A stretch of 64,000 nucleotides of DNA from Lophium mytilinum (lineage: Eukaryota; Ascomycota; Dothideomycetes; Mytilinidiales; Mytilinidiaceae), in contig MU004181.1 of NCBI GenBank assembly GCA_010093605.1, positions 3,502,215 to 3,566,214 of the forward strand, written 5' to 3'. A program made the position numbers and the translations under genes. Shown in pieces: positions 1 through 11,096 of this stretch (position 1 is the first letter of the stretch; every line of letters begins with the position of its first letter). Below the pieces are notes generated by a model that saw nothing but the letters and a program-made list of their open reading frames with translations, was not told the DNA's origin and did not search any database.

Positions 1-200
1 AGGTTCAGCTGCTTCGGAAGAAGCTATGACATCCCCTTGACCACTCGCATTCAGGGCCTTCTCGAGCGTCGATGGGGAGATGACGCTGGTAGACTTCCGG
101 CTTCGAGCCTTTTGGATACGATTGCCATTGCTTAAAGGTGCTGAAGTGGAATTGGGGGTGATCGCAGCGGGGCTATCGGACGGACAGAGACACGAAGATG
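1..200 (-). CDS. Possible internal exon of a gene running off the left edge
   Basis: On the minus strand a textbook intron end (branch CACTAAC, then TTTCAG at 203-201) is followed by 66 codons open to the window edge. The encoded stretch is rich in Ser, Ala, Pro and Asn and has a basic patch (KARSRKS). There is no ATG in this frame, so the start would be in an upstream exon that I cannot fix. The low-complexity, nuclear-protein-like composition does not identify a family. It could also be chance open frame next to a chance splice signal. Confidence 0.35.
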
Positions 201-203
201 CTG

Positions 204-1987
204 AAAGGCCGTTAGTGGCAAGTAAGGTCCATGTAGGGATATACTAACTTTTTGGAAGGGTATAGGTGATGGAGATTGGACCGCAACTACATGTCCCGGC
301 AGGGTGCGGACAGCTACTCAGAGGCCGACCGGGTTTGCGGACCTCCTGTAGCACGCGGTCCTTGTGATCACATTTCGAAGATCTGTGGCCACGGATGCAT
401 GGGCCGCTAGAAAATGAGTCAGCAACGAGGGTATGGGGAATTTGCTTTTTTCGGTGCGTGTTGTGTAGTGAAGGGATATGTAGAGGAAGTAAGACAGGTC
501 GACATGCCGATATGCCAACTTAGCCTAGGAAGTGTATTGATGACAGAAGAAACCCTACTGGGCTTAAAGAGCAGAGCAGCTCAATTGGAGCGGCGTGAAA
601 GGACTGCATCGCAACATTGACTCACCAGGCGACCTTCTTCCTAATACCTTCAACGTCTACCCACATAGCTACGGGCTATCAAGGGTCCAGGGAGGTGCTC
701 GTTGAGCCTGGGTTGATCATTCGGGGACCTGGATGCGCCTGTGAGCGTGTGGCTCCCGATCGTGGGTGGAGGGCTCGCATCCGCCAAAGGCCCAGCGGGT
801 GCATCTCGACCCAGACAGCGCCGTTTAAGAAGCGCGGCGGCAAGACTGGCAGCTGGGAACGATGGACTGGAGGGTAAACTTACAGTGCTCAAGGTGCCGG
901 CACGTCTGGGGCCGGGGGGGCTGAAGCTGTCACACCTGTTCGGGTGCTGGCAGAACCTGGGGAGCAAATTGGGGTGCAGAGGAACAGGAGCAGCCCCGCG
1001 ATTCGGTGGCTCGAGCGAGAGGGGCCGGCGGGGAGAGAGAGGAATTGAGGCAGTTTCAGCGGATTGAGATGGACAATTTTAGACGCTGAGACGACGAGGA
1101 GAGCGGTTCCTAGACGAAGGGTCCAGGTTAGAACGACGGGCCTACTATAGATAGATATTGGCCAGAACGCCCGGTTTCGGCCACAAGTGCTCTTCGTTCA
1201 GTTGTGTTTTGCGATGCGCCGCGTGAAGTCGCCTGGCCTCCGTTGTCAGCGGGCGATGTCGAAGGTCGTGCGGCCGGGCATTCAGGTCATTGTCGGCACT
1301 GGGGGCCTGCGAGTGAGCAAGTTTAATTCCCTCTTTAGGCGATAGCGGCGCTTGATGCCACAGGAAAAACGAGCCCCGCAAAACACCCCCTCGGTGAAGA
1401 AAGCAACAAGGGAGGACCAGCGTGAGGATGGTGAGATCAAGGCTGTCAGACGCCTGAACGAGTCTTGATGGCGGGCCTGAAGGCAGTGCTCGGGCGGCTC
1501 TTTGTCCACGTTGAGGCTGCGAAGCTTTACAATAAGCCGCACTCGTATTGACCAGTCCTTGTGAGCCGTCCCTGCAGACGTCGGCCCTTTGAAAGCCCTC
1601 CCAGTTGCTGGAGACGAAACGCCCCTGCCGGAGTGCATCCCGAAGCCGACCCAGCACCCAACCTTGAAACACTCGACTCCGCCAATCTGTCACAGATCTT
1701 GGGACTGAAGCACCACCGCATGCCGCTATATTAACCGCATCTACTCCTTGCCATTTCTATCTATTTCGACCCGGCTGTAGGTAGTTGCAGTAGTCCCGAA
1801 TCCTTGCCATCACGTGGCCAAACTGAAGCATCGCTTAGACTGATGGAGCTAGTCTCCCATTTTTACCACCAACATCTTCACATATTCAGACGCTGTCTAG
1901 ATGAACATCAATATCTCATTCGCCGGCGTCCATATCTTAGCGTATGTAACTTCGTATTTGCTGTAAGCTACCTTGGTCAAGCCCATC
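204..1987. other. Intergenic, no supported gene
   Basis: Several frames are open for 100-180 codons between about 620 and 1720 on both strands. They overlap each other, have no recognisable motif, and mostly lack a good ATG. I see no RNA gene or repeat here. The last part (about 1750-1987) is the likely promoter and 5' leader of the EFM7 gene. Confidence 0.5.
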
Positions 1988-3045
1988 ATGACCTCTGATT
2001 CCGAGGATGGAGACTTGAATCTCTTCGCAGAGCCCGAAGGCTTCTATCAACCCGAAAAGAGCGCCACATATGCCCCTTATACCATGCTTTCCGGAAACGA
2101 GCTGGAAGTGCGCTTAGTGGGCCACAACCCTCTCTGGGTAAGACTCCTAGCCTAGATTTCTGAGCGCATCATATACCTTCATGGTCTCATCTCTTTCTGT
2201 TCTAGTCCAAACCTCTTTCATTCATCATCTCATATTATCATCGCTTAAACTTTTGAGTTATGATTTCCGACCTTGGCTTCCAAGTGCATACTCTAACAGT
2301 GCTAGGGCCATCTTCTCTGGAATGGCGGCCGCACTCTCTCAAAATACCTCGAGGACAACATCCCAACGATTAAAGGGAAGACAGTTCTTGAACTCGGCGC
2401 CGGCGGTGGGCTTCCAAGCCTTGTATGCGCCATCTCTGGGGCTACACAGGTCGTGGTGACTGACTACCCCGATGCCGACCTTGTCGACAACCTCCGTCAC
2501 AACATTACGAATTGCAGCTTATTGCCCGACACGTCTAACATTCATGCTGAGGTAATCACGTGCCCCAATAGCTACTTATCGACTAGATTAAATGCTGATG
2601 CTGATGCTGATGTTATATACAGGGCTATCTTTGGGGAGCAGACGTTGATAAGCTGACCGCTCACTTGCCTCCATCTAGCGAAACCAAACGCTTTGACGTC
2701 CTGATTCTCGCTGACCTCCTCTTCAACCACTCCGAGCATGCCAAGCTTGTCAAAAGCATTCAAGATACCCTAGATCACTCTCCTTCAGCCACGGCTTTTG
2801 TGGTGTTCACGCCATACAGACCCTGGCTGCTCCAGAAAGACCTGGCCTTCTTCGATCTCGCTCAGCAACGCGGCTTCACTGTTCGTAAGATCTTTGAAAA
2901 TATCATGGATAAGGTTATGTTTGAGGAAGATCGTGGTGTGAGTAGCTTCAAGTCTTTGTGGTTTCCAAGAACTTACATGAGTTAGGATGAGCTTCTCAGG
3001 CGTACGGTTTATGGCTACGAGATTAAATGGGCTGATGTTGTGTGA
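1988..3045 (+). CDS. EFM7: EFM7-type protein-lysine N-methyltransferase (eEF1A methylation)
   Basis: Seven-beta-strand SAM-dependent methyltransferase of the Efm7/Nnt1 family, which in yeast methylates the N-terminus and a nearby lysine of elongation factor eEF1A in the cytosol. Exons 1988-2137, 2306-2551, 2623-2937 and 2986-3045 join to 256 residues (yeast protein 261). The joins restore the family signature NPLW-GHLLWNGGR (residues 47-59). The SAM-binding motif I ELGAGGG is at residues 79-85, the acidic VTDYPD follows, and LADLLFNH matches the family's catalytic-side loop. All three introns start GT and end AG; the first has CTAAC before its TAG. The ATG at 1988 is the first in frame. The assignment rests on motif order and length; substrate is inferred from the family. 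Confidence 0.9.
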
Positions 3046-3778
3046 AGTCCTTCCGATGGACAAGCTATGGGCAGGATAACATTGATGTTCAGGCTCAAGC
3101 TGATCAGCTTGAGGAGAAAAAGAAAAAAAATGGAAGGCTATCCGGTTGATTGGCTGAAGTGCCAACTGCTAACACCCAACTTGACCAGAGTCCTACTGAT
3201 AGTCCGGTGGTGGTTGTGCCCGAAAAGACGTACGAGTAGGGTTTCGCAGCACTAGACCGCCTTGAATGAGTAGGGAGTAACGGAATCTGCTGCGAACGAC
3301 CTAGCTGTGGTGTTCAGCTTCAATGAGGAGACAATGCTCGCCATGTTCATGAGATCCAGCGATACCAGAACGAAAAAGATATAGAGTGTTTATTGAGATG
3401 CATTCGTGCAATATTTGATACCTTGGTATCATCACCGCGATAACAGCCCGTTCTTCAAAATCAGACGTGATACTAAGATTCCATTTTCCTCCGTTCTGAA
3501 ATATAAGCAATTTGATTGGTCTGGGGATGGCCTATCAACCTCAACCCATCTCTCACTTTAGAATATCCAACATGCAACCTCCCTATATCCTCCTTACTTT
3601 CTCATTCCTCCAATTAATACTCCAAATGCTCAAAGCCTGACCTAATGTAACGCCTCCAGACTCCGCAATGACGTGATTCCCGTCCACCAACTCCACAAAC
3701 CGCAATCCCCATCCCCATCCCATTCCATACCTCTCTCTACCACATATTCAAAACAGCCACCTTCCCAACCCCCCAAAA
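3046..3778. other. Intergenic, no supported gene
   Basis: This is the 3' flank of the EFM7 gene and the 5' flank of the rhodanese gene. The last 120 bases are a C-rich, G-poor strand (many CCCCA and CCACC runs), typical of a pyrimidine-rich fungal leader. No RNA gene or repeat was seen. Confidence 0.6.
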
Positions 3779-4258
3779 ATGCCACCACTATCCCCTTACA
3801 GCCCCCCACCAACCTCCCTCTCCATCGCCCAAATCCTCGCCTCAGCCCGCACCCACCTAACCCGCCTCACCCCCGCCGCCGCCGCCGCCGAACTCGCCCA
3901 ATACCACTCCCACCTCCAATCGCAACCTCCATCGCAAACCCCCCCGCCTCCCCCCGTCCTCCTCATCGACATCCGCCCCGCCGCCCAACGCGCAACCGAA
4001 GGCTACATCGCCGGCGCGACTGTCATCGAGCGCAACGTGCTAGAATGGCGGCTGGACCCGCGCAGCGACGCAAGACTCGAGGCCGCGGGGGGCAGGTACG
4101 ATGCGCGCGCGATTGTCATCTGCCAGGAGGGGTATACGAGCAGTCTGGCGGCGCGGGAGCTGCAGCGGCTGGGGCTAGCGCGGGCGACGGATGTCGAGGG
4201 CGGGGTGAGGGCGTGGAGGGAGGGGGGTGTGGAGGGGTTTGTGGAGGGGACGGAATGA
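3779..4258 (+). CDS. Rhodanese-domain protein
   Basis: Single-exon gene for a 159-residue protein with one rhodanese-like domain. After a Pro/Ala-rich N-terminus, residues 60-66 give the typical strand VLLIDIR, and an active-site loop with Cys115 follows (ICQEGYTSS), then the helix SLAARELQRLGL and the closing turn DVEGGVRAW. Cys115 is the residue expected to carry persulfide sulfur or to act in a related redox or phosphatase-like reaction; the loop length fits a sulfurtransferase-type single-domain rhodanese. There is no clear targeting signal. The coding region is very GC-rich with heavy use of C-ending codons. The true substrate cannot be told from sequence. Confidence 0.85.
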   Translation: MPPLSPYSPPPTSLSIAQILASARTHLTRLTPAAAAAELAQYHSHLQSQPPSQTPPPPPVLLIDIRPAAQRATEGYIAGATVIERNVLEWRLDPRSDARLEAAGGRYDARAIVICQEGYTSSLAARELQRLGLARATDVEGGVRAWREGGVEGFVEGTE

Positions 4259-4503
4259 TGGAGGCAGGTAGGTAGGCAGGAAATAAATGGCACACTAGGT
4301 ACAGCAGTTCAGCACTGTCTGAGGTCGCTCAAAGAGCTGTTAGGCTTGCCAAAGCTAGTGTTTTCTGGATAGCAATAGAATAGTAGCGGACCTCAAGCGG
4401 TGCTAAACAAGCGTATACAGTTCATAAATAGTGTGTACATGCCTTTTAGATGTAAACACTGCCACTCTCTATTAACCCTAATTACCACGCTGCCGTTTAG
4501 GTG

Positions 4504-4672
4504 CACCTGTTTACCACCGCTTGGGGTGCCTCAACAAGTTCCCATAGACCCCAGAAGGAAGAACTTCTATAGTATTTGAATTTCCGACAATGCATTAAAG
4601 CACTCCAAGCGGTAGCATACACACCTATGTAGACTAGAATAATACCTTTTTCATGCCCCGCGTGGGGGGGGT
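4504..4672. repeat. Hairpin MITE-like repeat, copy 1
   Basis: The 122-bp core 4504-4625 begins CACCTGTTTACC and ends in its inverted counterpart; the inner arms ACCGCTTGGGGTGC and GCACTCCAAGCGGT pair at 13 of 14 positions. Beyond the core, the right flank ATACCTTTTTCATGCCCCGCG matches the outer end of copy 3 (reverse complement), so the element extends to about 4672. The left outer end is not recognisable. No open frame lies inside, so this is a non-autonomous foldback or MITE-type element. Confidence 0.7.
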
Positions 4673-4767
4673 GGGTTGAAGAGGGGATGGTTTGGGGAGT
4701 AGGGAGGAGCTGCAATATGAGGTTTTCAAGAATAAGCATGTTAGTGGTATGACAAATTGATATATAG

Positions 4768-5010
4768 GCACGCTAGGCATGAAGAGAATGGCACACTCAG
4801 CAAGCACTCTGTCGTGTGCGGTCGTGTGTACACCTGTCTGCCACTGGTTAGAGTGCTTCAGCAGAATCTCACATAGCCCAAAGGTAAGTAGATTCTATTT
4901 TTCCTACAGTCTGAAAATGTATCGGAGCACCACAAGCAGCGGCAGTCAGGTGTAGAAGTAAATAAGGCACAATGTCTATTATGTGTGCCACCTTTTTGAG
5001 GACCAGCGTG
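4768..5010. repeat. Hairpin MITE-like repeat, copy 2
   Basis: The core 4831-4952 is again exactly 122 bp, with arms CACCTGTCTGCC and GGCAGTCAGGTG at its ends. It lies in the same orientation as copy 1 and is inverted relative to copy 3. Outer flanks also match copy 3: GGTCGTGTGTACA before the core, GGCATG plus a purine run at about 4780, and GCCACCTTTTT after it. This gives a nested structure of an outer terminal repeat and an inner hairpin, about 243 bp in all. Confidence 0.7.
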
Positions 5011-5238
5011 ATAGGCTAGCCGAGCGGTCGTGAAGTAGACTAGGGAAAGGTAACCACGCTATGCTGTGAAGAATTACCCTCCCAAAGCCTTCTGTATCCC
5101 TAGTTATGCCATTTTCCTTCATACTCCGTGAACATCATAGCTTCGTCAACCGGTACCCATATTACAATCGTTCTTATCGTTAACAAATGTACCTCCCATA
5201 ATGTGAACATGACGCGACTCCATGGAACATGTTGATCC

Positions 5239-7294
5239 TCAACTTTTGCGTGGTCTGCCCCTCTTCAACTTCTTCGGTGCACCGGCGCTGTGCTGGTTGT
5301 CCGGCTTGATAACAAACTCATCGCTTTCAAGATCGAGCGAGCCGCGAAGAATGCTGTGAGCTAGAAGGTCGCGCGTGTAGCAGGTTATTCCCCTACCCTG
5401 CAGAGCGGTTGCGTCTGGGTCTTTCCCGTCGCCCATCGCAAGGACGATGGTGTTCTTGTCGTCTTTAAATCCCGTTGCCATCCTGACCATGACTTTCACC
5501 GCTCCGGCTTGGAGAGCAACACCCTTTATGTCTTTCAATGGTTGATACACCTTGCTCAGGGCCGGTGTGAAACAAACCGTCTTGCCAGAAAAAAGAGTAC
5601 GCTGCGGCTGTCTGAGCACATCGCGCATCGAAAAGCCCCACGCTTCTTCGCTCTTATGATCTCGCGGAGCGAACCCATCTGGCTTCAGCAACCGACCCAT
5701 GGCGTGACTATTCACAAGCCAATCATCTGTAACAATAGGAATGCCAAGCACGACGGCAAGCAGGAGTTTGACGGTCTTCTTGAGCTCTGAACGTCCAACA
5801 CTACGGTGACGGAGTTAGTATGTCTTGACGAGGATCAAATATCTAGCACCACTTACCAGAGGATGTTTGCTTCCGTCATTTCGTCAACCAGTTTACCGCC
5901 ATGTTTGTCTAGAAACTTTACAATCTTCTCTTCCTCCATGATAGTGCTGTTACTGAATGCGATCCTCGGAAGTTGACTTTCGTATAGTTGTGACTCCGAT
6001 ACGGTATTTTGAGATGATCGCAAGTAATTCACGACTGGCGATGGCGACCTCTTTCCAGTTTTCGAAGCCTTGCTGGGCAGATTGGTACGTTTCGACGGAC
6101 GTGCAGTTGTGTCCACCACGATCTCCTCGATGCGACTGTCCTGCGATTCGGTTTTGGACGTTCGACGCCTTTTACTTGGGGGTCCCCTGACAGTGGCAGC
6201 CTCGAAACTTTCGCCGTCTAGATCGACGGGACTCGATCGCTTGCTATGTGTCTTTCGAATGATCACAGAGACACCCTTTTGCCTCGGCGGTGGCTCCCTG
6301 GTAGGCTTCAAGTCCTCTTCGTTGTGTCCAGAGGCATCTTCAGCATCTCCTGCATTGCCAGGTGCTGTACAAAATGGTCCCTGGGTACTGGCAGTCTCCA
6401 ACCCAGCGGGGTTCGTTCCACGCAGCTCCAACTCCTGAGGGAGGACGTACTCCCCAGTCAATCTCCAAGGAAACTCCCGAGTGGGGCCGTACTCTCCAGT
6501 CAATCTCAACTCCTGAGGGTGGACGTACTCTCCTGTCAATGTCGCAGAAGATCTCTTCCCGGATTGGGTTTGTTGCAGTCTTCGTGAAGTGGGTGTCTCC
6601 TCAACCAGCTCATCAGCTCGTGCCAAGGTAGGATTTGGAGTTGCTTCGTCAAGAAGTGAGTTCGGAACCTCTGCCTCTTCATCCTCCGTTTGGTCTGTAT
6701 CAGCATCCTCGTTTTGTAGGTCCACGACATCGGCAGCGGACGCCGACGAGCGGACTTGGACATGGTCAACAGCGTGGACAAGATTGGGCGCAACGTCGAC
6801 TGGAGCGTCCAGAGCTTCCACCTGATCATTCGTAACGCTCACTTGACCGTTCACACCGTCCATTTGATCATTCCCCACCTCCACTCGACCTAGCCTAACT
6901 TCGACATGGAACTTCGTAGCATGCGGTCTGAAGAAGAAGCTATCGCCATCCCTTAGAAATATGATCTCAATATTGCCCAACGAAGATGCGTTGATGGTAT
7001 ATTCCTCGTCTTGCTTTGCTTCTTTGGGCATTACCCGGATGGGCTCTGCTTTTGCCTGGAGCTTAACGCCACAGCGTTCCACGGCTTGATACAGTCAGCA
7101 GCTAGCCATCAATAGTGAGGAGCTGTTGATGCGAGCTTACTGATAGAACCGACGGCTTCGTCAGAGCCTGTGCTGCGGAGGTCATAGCTACCGTCGCTGC
7201 ATTCGACAATGTCCCGGCCTTGCCCTTCTGGGAGATTCCACTCGATAGAAGTCCCGGAGAAGTTGCGCTGCGTCACGGTAACGCTACGTTCCAT
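5239..7294 (-). CDS. Tandem-BRCT protein, Mdb1/MDC1-like candidate
   Basis: Exons 7294-7141, 7084-5857 and 5800-5239 join to 647 residues. The C-terminal third is a tandem BRCT pair: BRCT1 at about 418-490 (PRIAFSNST, GGKLVDEM, ILCVGRSELKKTVK, IPIVTDDWL) and BRCT2 at about 520-620 (KTVCFTPALS, ITCYTRDLLAHSIL). A basic tail KKLKRGRPRK suggests nuclear location. The middle is acidic and disordered and holds three LTGEY-containing repeats. The N-terminal 150 residues could hold a diverged FHA fold, but I do not see its signature clearly. Tandem BRCT at the C-terminus with this length resembles fission yeast Mdb1 and animal MDC1, readers of phosphorylated H2A in DNA-damage signalling. Nbs1- or Brc1-like roles are alternatives. 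The BRCT call is firm; the ortholog is inferred. Confidence 0.75.
6424..6543 (-). repeat. Imperfect in-frame tandem repeat (LTGEY units)
   Basis: About 2.5 units of roughly 45-50 bp within the BRCT gene. On the minus strand each unit encodes LTGEY followed by a Pro- and Glu-rich linker (for example VHPQEL, VLPQEL). Unit-to-unit identity is still visible at DNA level, so copy number may vary between strains. Confidence 0.7.
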
Positions 7295-7432
7295 GTTGCC
7301 GTTGTTTCATGCAGGAGGTTGATGCCGTGATACGTCGTGGAGTTGTGGGTGGGGGAATTGACGTGCCGGGACGCGACGTTAGCGCAGATCGTAACGGGCT
7401 GTCACGTGAGGCGCTAGGCCGACACGGAACAC

Positions 7433-7663
7433 CCGCGCGGGGCATAAAAAAGGTAGCACCCTCAACCGCATTCTGCACTTGTCTGCCGTTGTTTGGGGTG
7501 CTCCAATACATTTTTGGAAATGTAAAAGAGGTAGAAACTCTTAGCCTTGGGCTATCTGGAAACTTGTTGAAGCACTCCAAGCAGTGCCAGAACGGTGTAT
7601 GTACACACGACCGCAAAAGACAGATCTTGATGAGTCTGCCACTTTTTCCATGCCCGACGTGAC
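7433..7663. repeat. Hairpin MITE-like repeat, copy 3 (fullest copy)
   Basis: The inverted copy, with core 7476-7597 again 122 bp. Outer ends GCGGGGCATAAAAAAGGTAG (from about 7437) and CTGCCACTTTTTCCATGCCC pair as a terminal inverted repeat, giving about 231 bp. It lies about 140 bp upstream of the BRCT gene start, where it could influence that promoter. A short open frame crosses it but has no independent support. Confidence 0.7.
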
Positions 7664-8504
7664 ACCCCCGAACAACGCAGCCTTCTCCAGCCCCTACACA
7701 TATCCAGGAGAGCTTCGCGCTATCAGACAGCAGCCAGCCACTCGAGAAATCTATGCCGATGCTCGTCGCTTCCGTCGCTTGCTGTCAGACCAGCTCATTA
7801 GACTTGCCTGAGGGAGCGTGCGCTGTAGTGAAATCTCAGACATGGCCTGGAGAACAATACTAAGGGCTTTCGCCGGATATGACCAGCTCGCCAGCGGCTG
7901 CTTAAACACTCTCGAGAGGTGAGACGCCGCGAATAAGCATGTGTGATGAGCATGGTGAGTTCAGGAGTATCTTCTAGCGGCATTGGCGAATCTAGACAGC
8001 AGCGAGCGGTTGGCCTGAGGTAGTCGACTAGTTCAAAAGCAGGAATCATTCAAGAGCCATGGCTTTTGCATCCATGGTTAATTCATCAGGTTTGGACTTT
8101 TTGTGCTCGTGCAGGTGAGGTTTGAGGATGGATGCACGGTGGGGTGGTTGAGCGCTCCTTCTTAGTATTGTTCTGCTTCGGGGCCGACCACAATCGAGCT
8201 TCAACAAAATCCCCCCCACCAAAACGTGGCCACGGTCACGGCCCGGCCTCTGCATTGTCTCGCTTTCTATTGTTCCATACTTCATGGACCTTTTCTTCGC
8301 TGCTCCGCGCAACTAAAGCTGCAGCTTTTTCTTCAACATCCACAGATCTGCTACTCGCCATCTCCCTACTCGTTCTCGCGTCACGTCAAGACTCCCGGAA
8401 AGGTAGCCGTCTACTCCTCCGCTGACGGCGGCGAGGACACGACCGAGAAACTCAGTCTGTACTCCACACGTCGGTCGTCCTCAAACCCAGAGCTTGTCAG
8501 CATC
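7664..8504. promoter_or_regulatory. Upstream region of STE2, no gene
   Basis: No coding signal of its own. The frame of STE2 is open back to 8226 but without any ATG, so this part is read as 5' leader rather than an N-terminal extension. No pheromone-response element could be pinned down by eye. Confidence 0.5.
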
Positions 8505-9756
8505 ATGACGGCCTCCAACGGAACCGGCGCCCTTCCGCCCGACTTCAATCCATGGAATCAAACCTTCAAGCTCTACATGGCGGATGGCAGCGAGTTCTCA
8601 GTCGGCATGAAGGACCTGGATTACTACAGAAATTACGCCGTCAGGGTCTGCATCAACTTCGCTACTCAGATCGGAGCTTCCATCATGCTCTTGATCGTGC
8701 TATCCGTGCTTACCAGACGCGACAAGCGCAACGCCCCCGTCTTCATCCTCAACGCCTCCAGCCTGCTGGTCAATTTCATCCGGTCCATCCTGCAATGCCT
8801 GTACTTCACCGGATCGTACTACAGCCCTTATGCCTACTTCGCTGGCGATTACTCGCGGGTTCCGAAGGTCGAATATGGAGTCTCTATCACGGCAAACACT
8901 CTAACCCTGGTCTTGGTCATGCTCGTTATGTCGTCCTTGGTCCTCCAGGTCCGAGTGATGCTCATCACAGCTCCCAAAATCCAACGCTTCTGGATCATGG
9001 TCGTCACGTCCTCAATAGCCATCCTCACTGTCGCCTTCCGCTTCGGCTTGGTCGTTCTCAACAACGAGGCCATCATGAACATTGATAGCTTCTACAATTT
9101 GCAGTGGTTCTTGACCGCAACCTACATCACGCAGGCCGTTTCCATCTGGTTCTTCTGTACGGTCTTCCTCGTCAAACTCTTCTTCGCCCTCAAACAACGC
9201 AAGAAGCTCGGAATCGCGCAACTAGGGCCTATGCAAATCATCTTCATCATGTGCTGCCAGACGATGGTCATACCAGGTAAGCCCATCCTTAGGTTTCCAA
9301 ATCCTATTCGAGGCCAGCGCTAACATTGACGTAGCCGTCTTCACCGTCCTGAACTACGTCCACCCCGCGGTCGAGTTCGCTTCGCAGACCCTCACTATCG
9401 TGTGCCTCTTCCTCCCTCTCTCTGCGATCTGGGCCGGCACCGCCATCGAGGACCGAAGATTTGCTGTTCGCGGACCAGGCGCGCACCGTCAGCTTCTAGG
9501 GCTTGGCAAGACCATAACACCAGGCAGTACAACCACAGCCAGTCCAACCAAGCCTTTGATGTCCACTCGCTCTCACACCTTCTCTCAAAATACAGGCAGC
9601 CCAACCAAATCCTACATCTCCACCGGCTCTCACTCTTACACTCAGACTTCCTTGGAAAGCCCGTCTCCGATCTACAAGTCGTCTGAGAAGCAACAAGACG
9701 GGATTCGCGTCGAGAGGACATTCGAAATCTCACGGGACGACAAAGACATGGTTTGA
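8505..9756 (+). CDS. STE2: Alpha-factor-type pheromone receptor (Ste2 family GPCR)
   Basis: Seven-transmembrane receptor of the fungal Ste2 (class D1) family, which binds the peptide alpha-pheromone and signals through a heterotrimeric G protein to the mating MAPK pathway. Exons 8505-9276 and 9335-9756 give 397 residues. The N-terminus is short and extracellular with N-glycosylation sites (NGT near residue 5, NQT near residue 18), then seven hydrophobic segments, with the family-typical TM6 block QIIFIMCCQTMVIPAVF spanning the intron join (intron GTAAGC...GTAG, CTAAC branch). The cytoplasmic tail is Ser/Thr-rich with repeated SPTK motifs (TASPTKP, TGSPTKS), likely phosphorylation sites for desensitisation. 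The start is the only ATG in frame upstream of TM1. The gene looks intact. Confidence 0.95.
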
Positions 9757-9952
9757 GAGCTTCAGAAGATCAACGTTTACCAACGAAGCTCAGCGTTGCA
9801 AAATGGAGCTCAGGGCTTCGGTGTTCCATATTGGCGTCTGGAAACTGATGACTTCGAGGAAGCATCACTCATGCATGTGGGAGTAGGTACGGCGTATGCA
9901 TTCTGGCACTCAGTGGGCGCTCAATTTTGGGCTACTTACAATCTTTGACGGA

Positions 9953-10014
9953 CTTTTTCTTCTCTCTCACGAGGCCTTTTCTTCTCTCTCTCTTACGAGA
10001 CCTTTCCTTTTTTT
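9953..10014. repeat. Pyrimidine-rich tandem repeat
   Basis: Two imperfect units, each a CTTTTTCTTCTCTCTC-type run followed by (T)ACGAG, at 9953-9974 and 9975-10002, then a shorter pyrimidine run. It lies about 200 bp downstream of the STE2 stop. Confidence 0.6.
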
Positions 10015-10541
10015 AATACCCAGCTGCTCATGCACTCAGCATAGTACTTCGTGCGGGAGCTACTTCGCCCGTTTCGACTGGTCAACCTTTTCAATGCTGC
10101 GGTGATGGGCACGCGTTGTATGTATGTAGCAGTAGCTTCGGACAAGCAACTGATTCGATGCACGTGGATGTTCATTCCCACGTGCTTAAGTAATTAAATC
10201 CATCGGCTTCTTCAAGCCTTTCCTGTGGGATACTCGATCACACTCCGCGTTGTCAGTCAAGGAACAAGTCATCAGTGTCCAGTACAACCTCCAGGGTGGT
10301 ATGAGCTCGATATCAGAAGCGGGAATGACTACGATGTCCACCGAAAGTCCCACGTCTACTAAGTTTGCTTGCATTTGTCTCGCTCGTTGCACCACAATCC
10401 CGCGGCAGCCGCCCTCAGGCCCATCCTAAGTTGTAGACTACCTTCGCCATGCTCGCGGACTGTGTCTCGATGCAGAAAGATCCAACTACCCATCTACTAG
10501 CAGCCTGTTTAAGAGGCTTTTGGAGGGAGGGGAAGGGTGGG

Positions 10542-10708
10542 CTAATAGCATGCCAAAACCAACTCCAAAATGCACTGACTGGCCCCACTTCATGCTTCCC
10601 ACAACACTAAGTTCTGACCTAGAAATCAAGGTCCGACTTAGGGCGTACGGCAATAATAGGCCATAACCGACTCCAAATCGCACGGACTGGCTCCACTTTA
10701 TACATCTC
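10542..10708. repeat. Pair of ~57-bp direct repeats
   Basis: The segment 10542-10598 and the segment 10651-10708 share blocks CCAACTCCAAA / CCGACTCCAAA, then TGCACTGACTGGCCCCACTT / CGCACGGACTGGCTCCACTT. Roughly three quarters of the positions match and the offset is 109 bp. They could be a local duplication or part of an old element. Confidence 0.55.
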
Positions 10709-11096
10709 GCACCTGCAATCCTCCACGTCAGCCTAAATCCCAAAGGCCCGAGTTAGTGTCTGCGTCAAATACGATGGCAGAGTCGATATCATTTCACACA
10801 TCACCGCAATCAACGACAAGAAAATCTGCTCCATGGGCTGGGAACCTCAGTCCCGATAGAAAGCCTAGCATATGTAATTTCTAGCGAGTGTAGGGTATGG
10901 TATATAAGTCTGCATATACGCAATATACCAGACGAGTCATAGAAAAAGCAACACCGGCACTAGAAACTACCCACCACTATCATCGAATTCCAAGTTTGTC
11001 AATTTGTGTGTTGCCGCAAAACGCCTATTCGAAGAGGTCCGAGATCCGTCGTTGTGTGGCTCACCCCCACTCAGACGCGAAAGAAGCGAGGATCGG

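Larger units (their letters stand above)
4259..5238. other. Gene-less 3' region carrying two hairpin repeats
   Basis: This is the gap between the convergent rhodanese and BRCT genes. It holds no protein-coding signal. Its main content is two copies of the same palindromic repeat (cores 4504-4625 and 4831-4952), listed separately. A phrase GGCACACT recurs at about 4290 and 4788. Confidence 0.6.
9757..11096. other. Intergenic with two small repeats
   Basis: This gap lies between the 3' ends of STE2 and the Ca2+/H+ exchanger gene. It holds a pyrimidine tandem repeat and a direct repeat, listed separately. No coding or RNA gene is supported. The last few hundred bases should contain the 3' UTR of the exchanger. 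Confidence 0.5.

Noticed and set aside
1145-1693. 182-codon minus-strand open frame
   Set aside because: A second long frame overlaps it in another register, there is no domain or membrane pattern, and composition is low-information; likely chance.
7584-7811. Short plus-strand frame ending ...FRRLLSDQLIRLA
   Set aside because: Its start lies inside MITE copy 3 and no homologous pattern is visible; too short to support.
8226-8504. N-terminal extension of STE2
   Set aside because: The frame is open, but there is no ATG before 8505, and Ste2 receptors have short N-termini.
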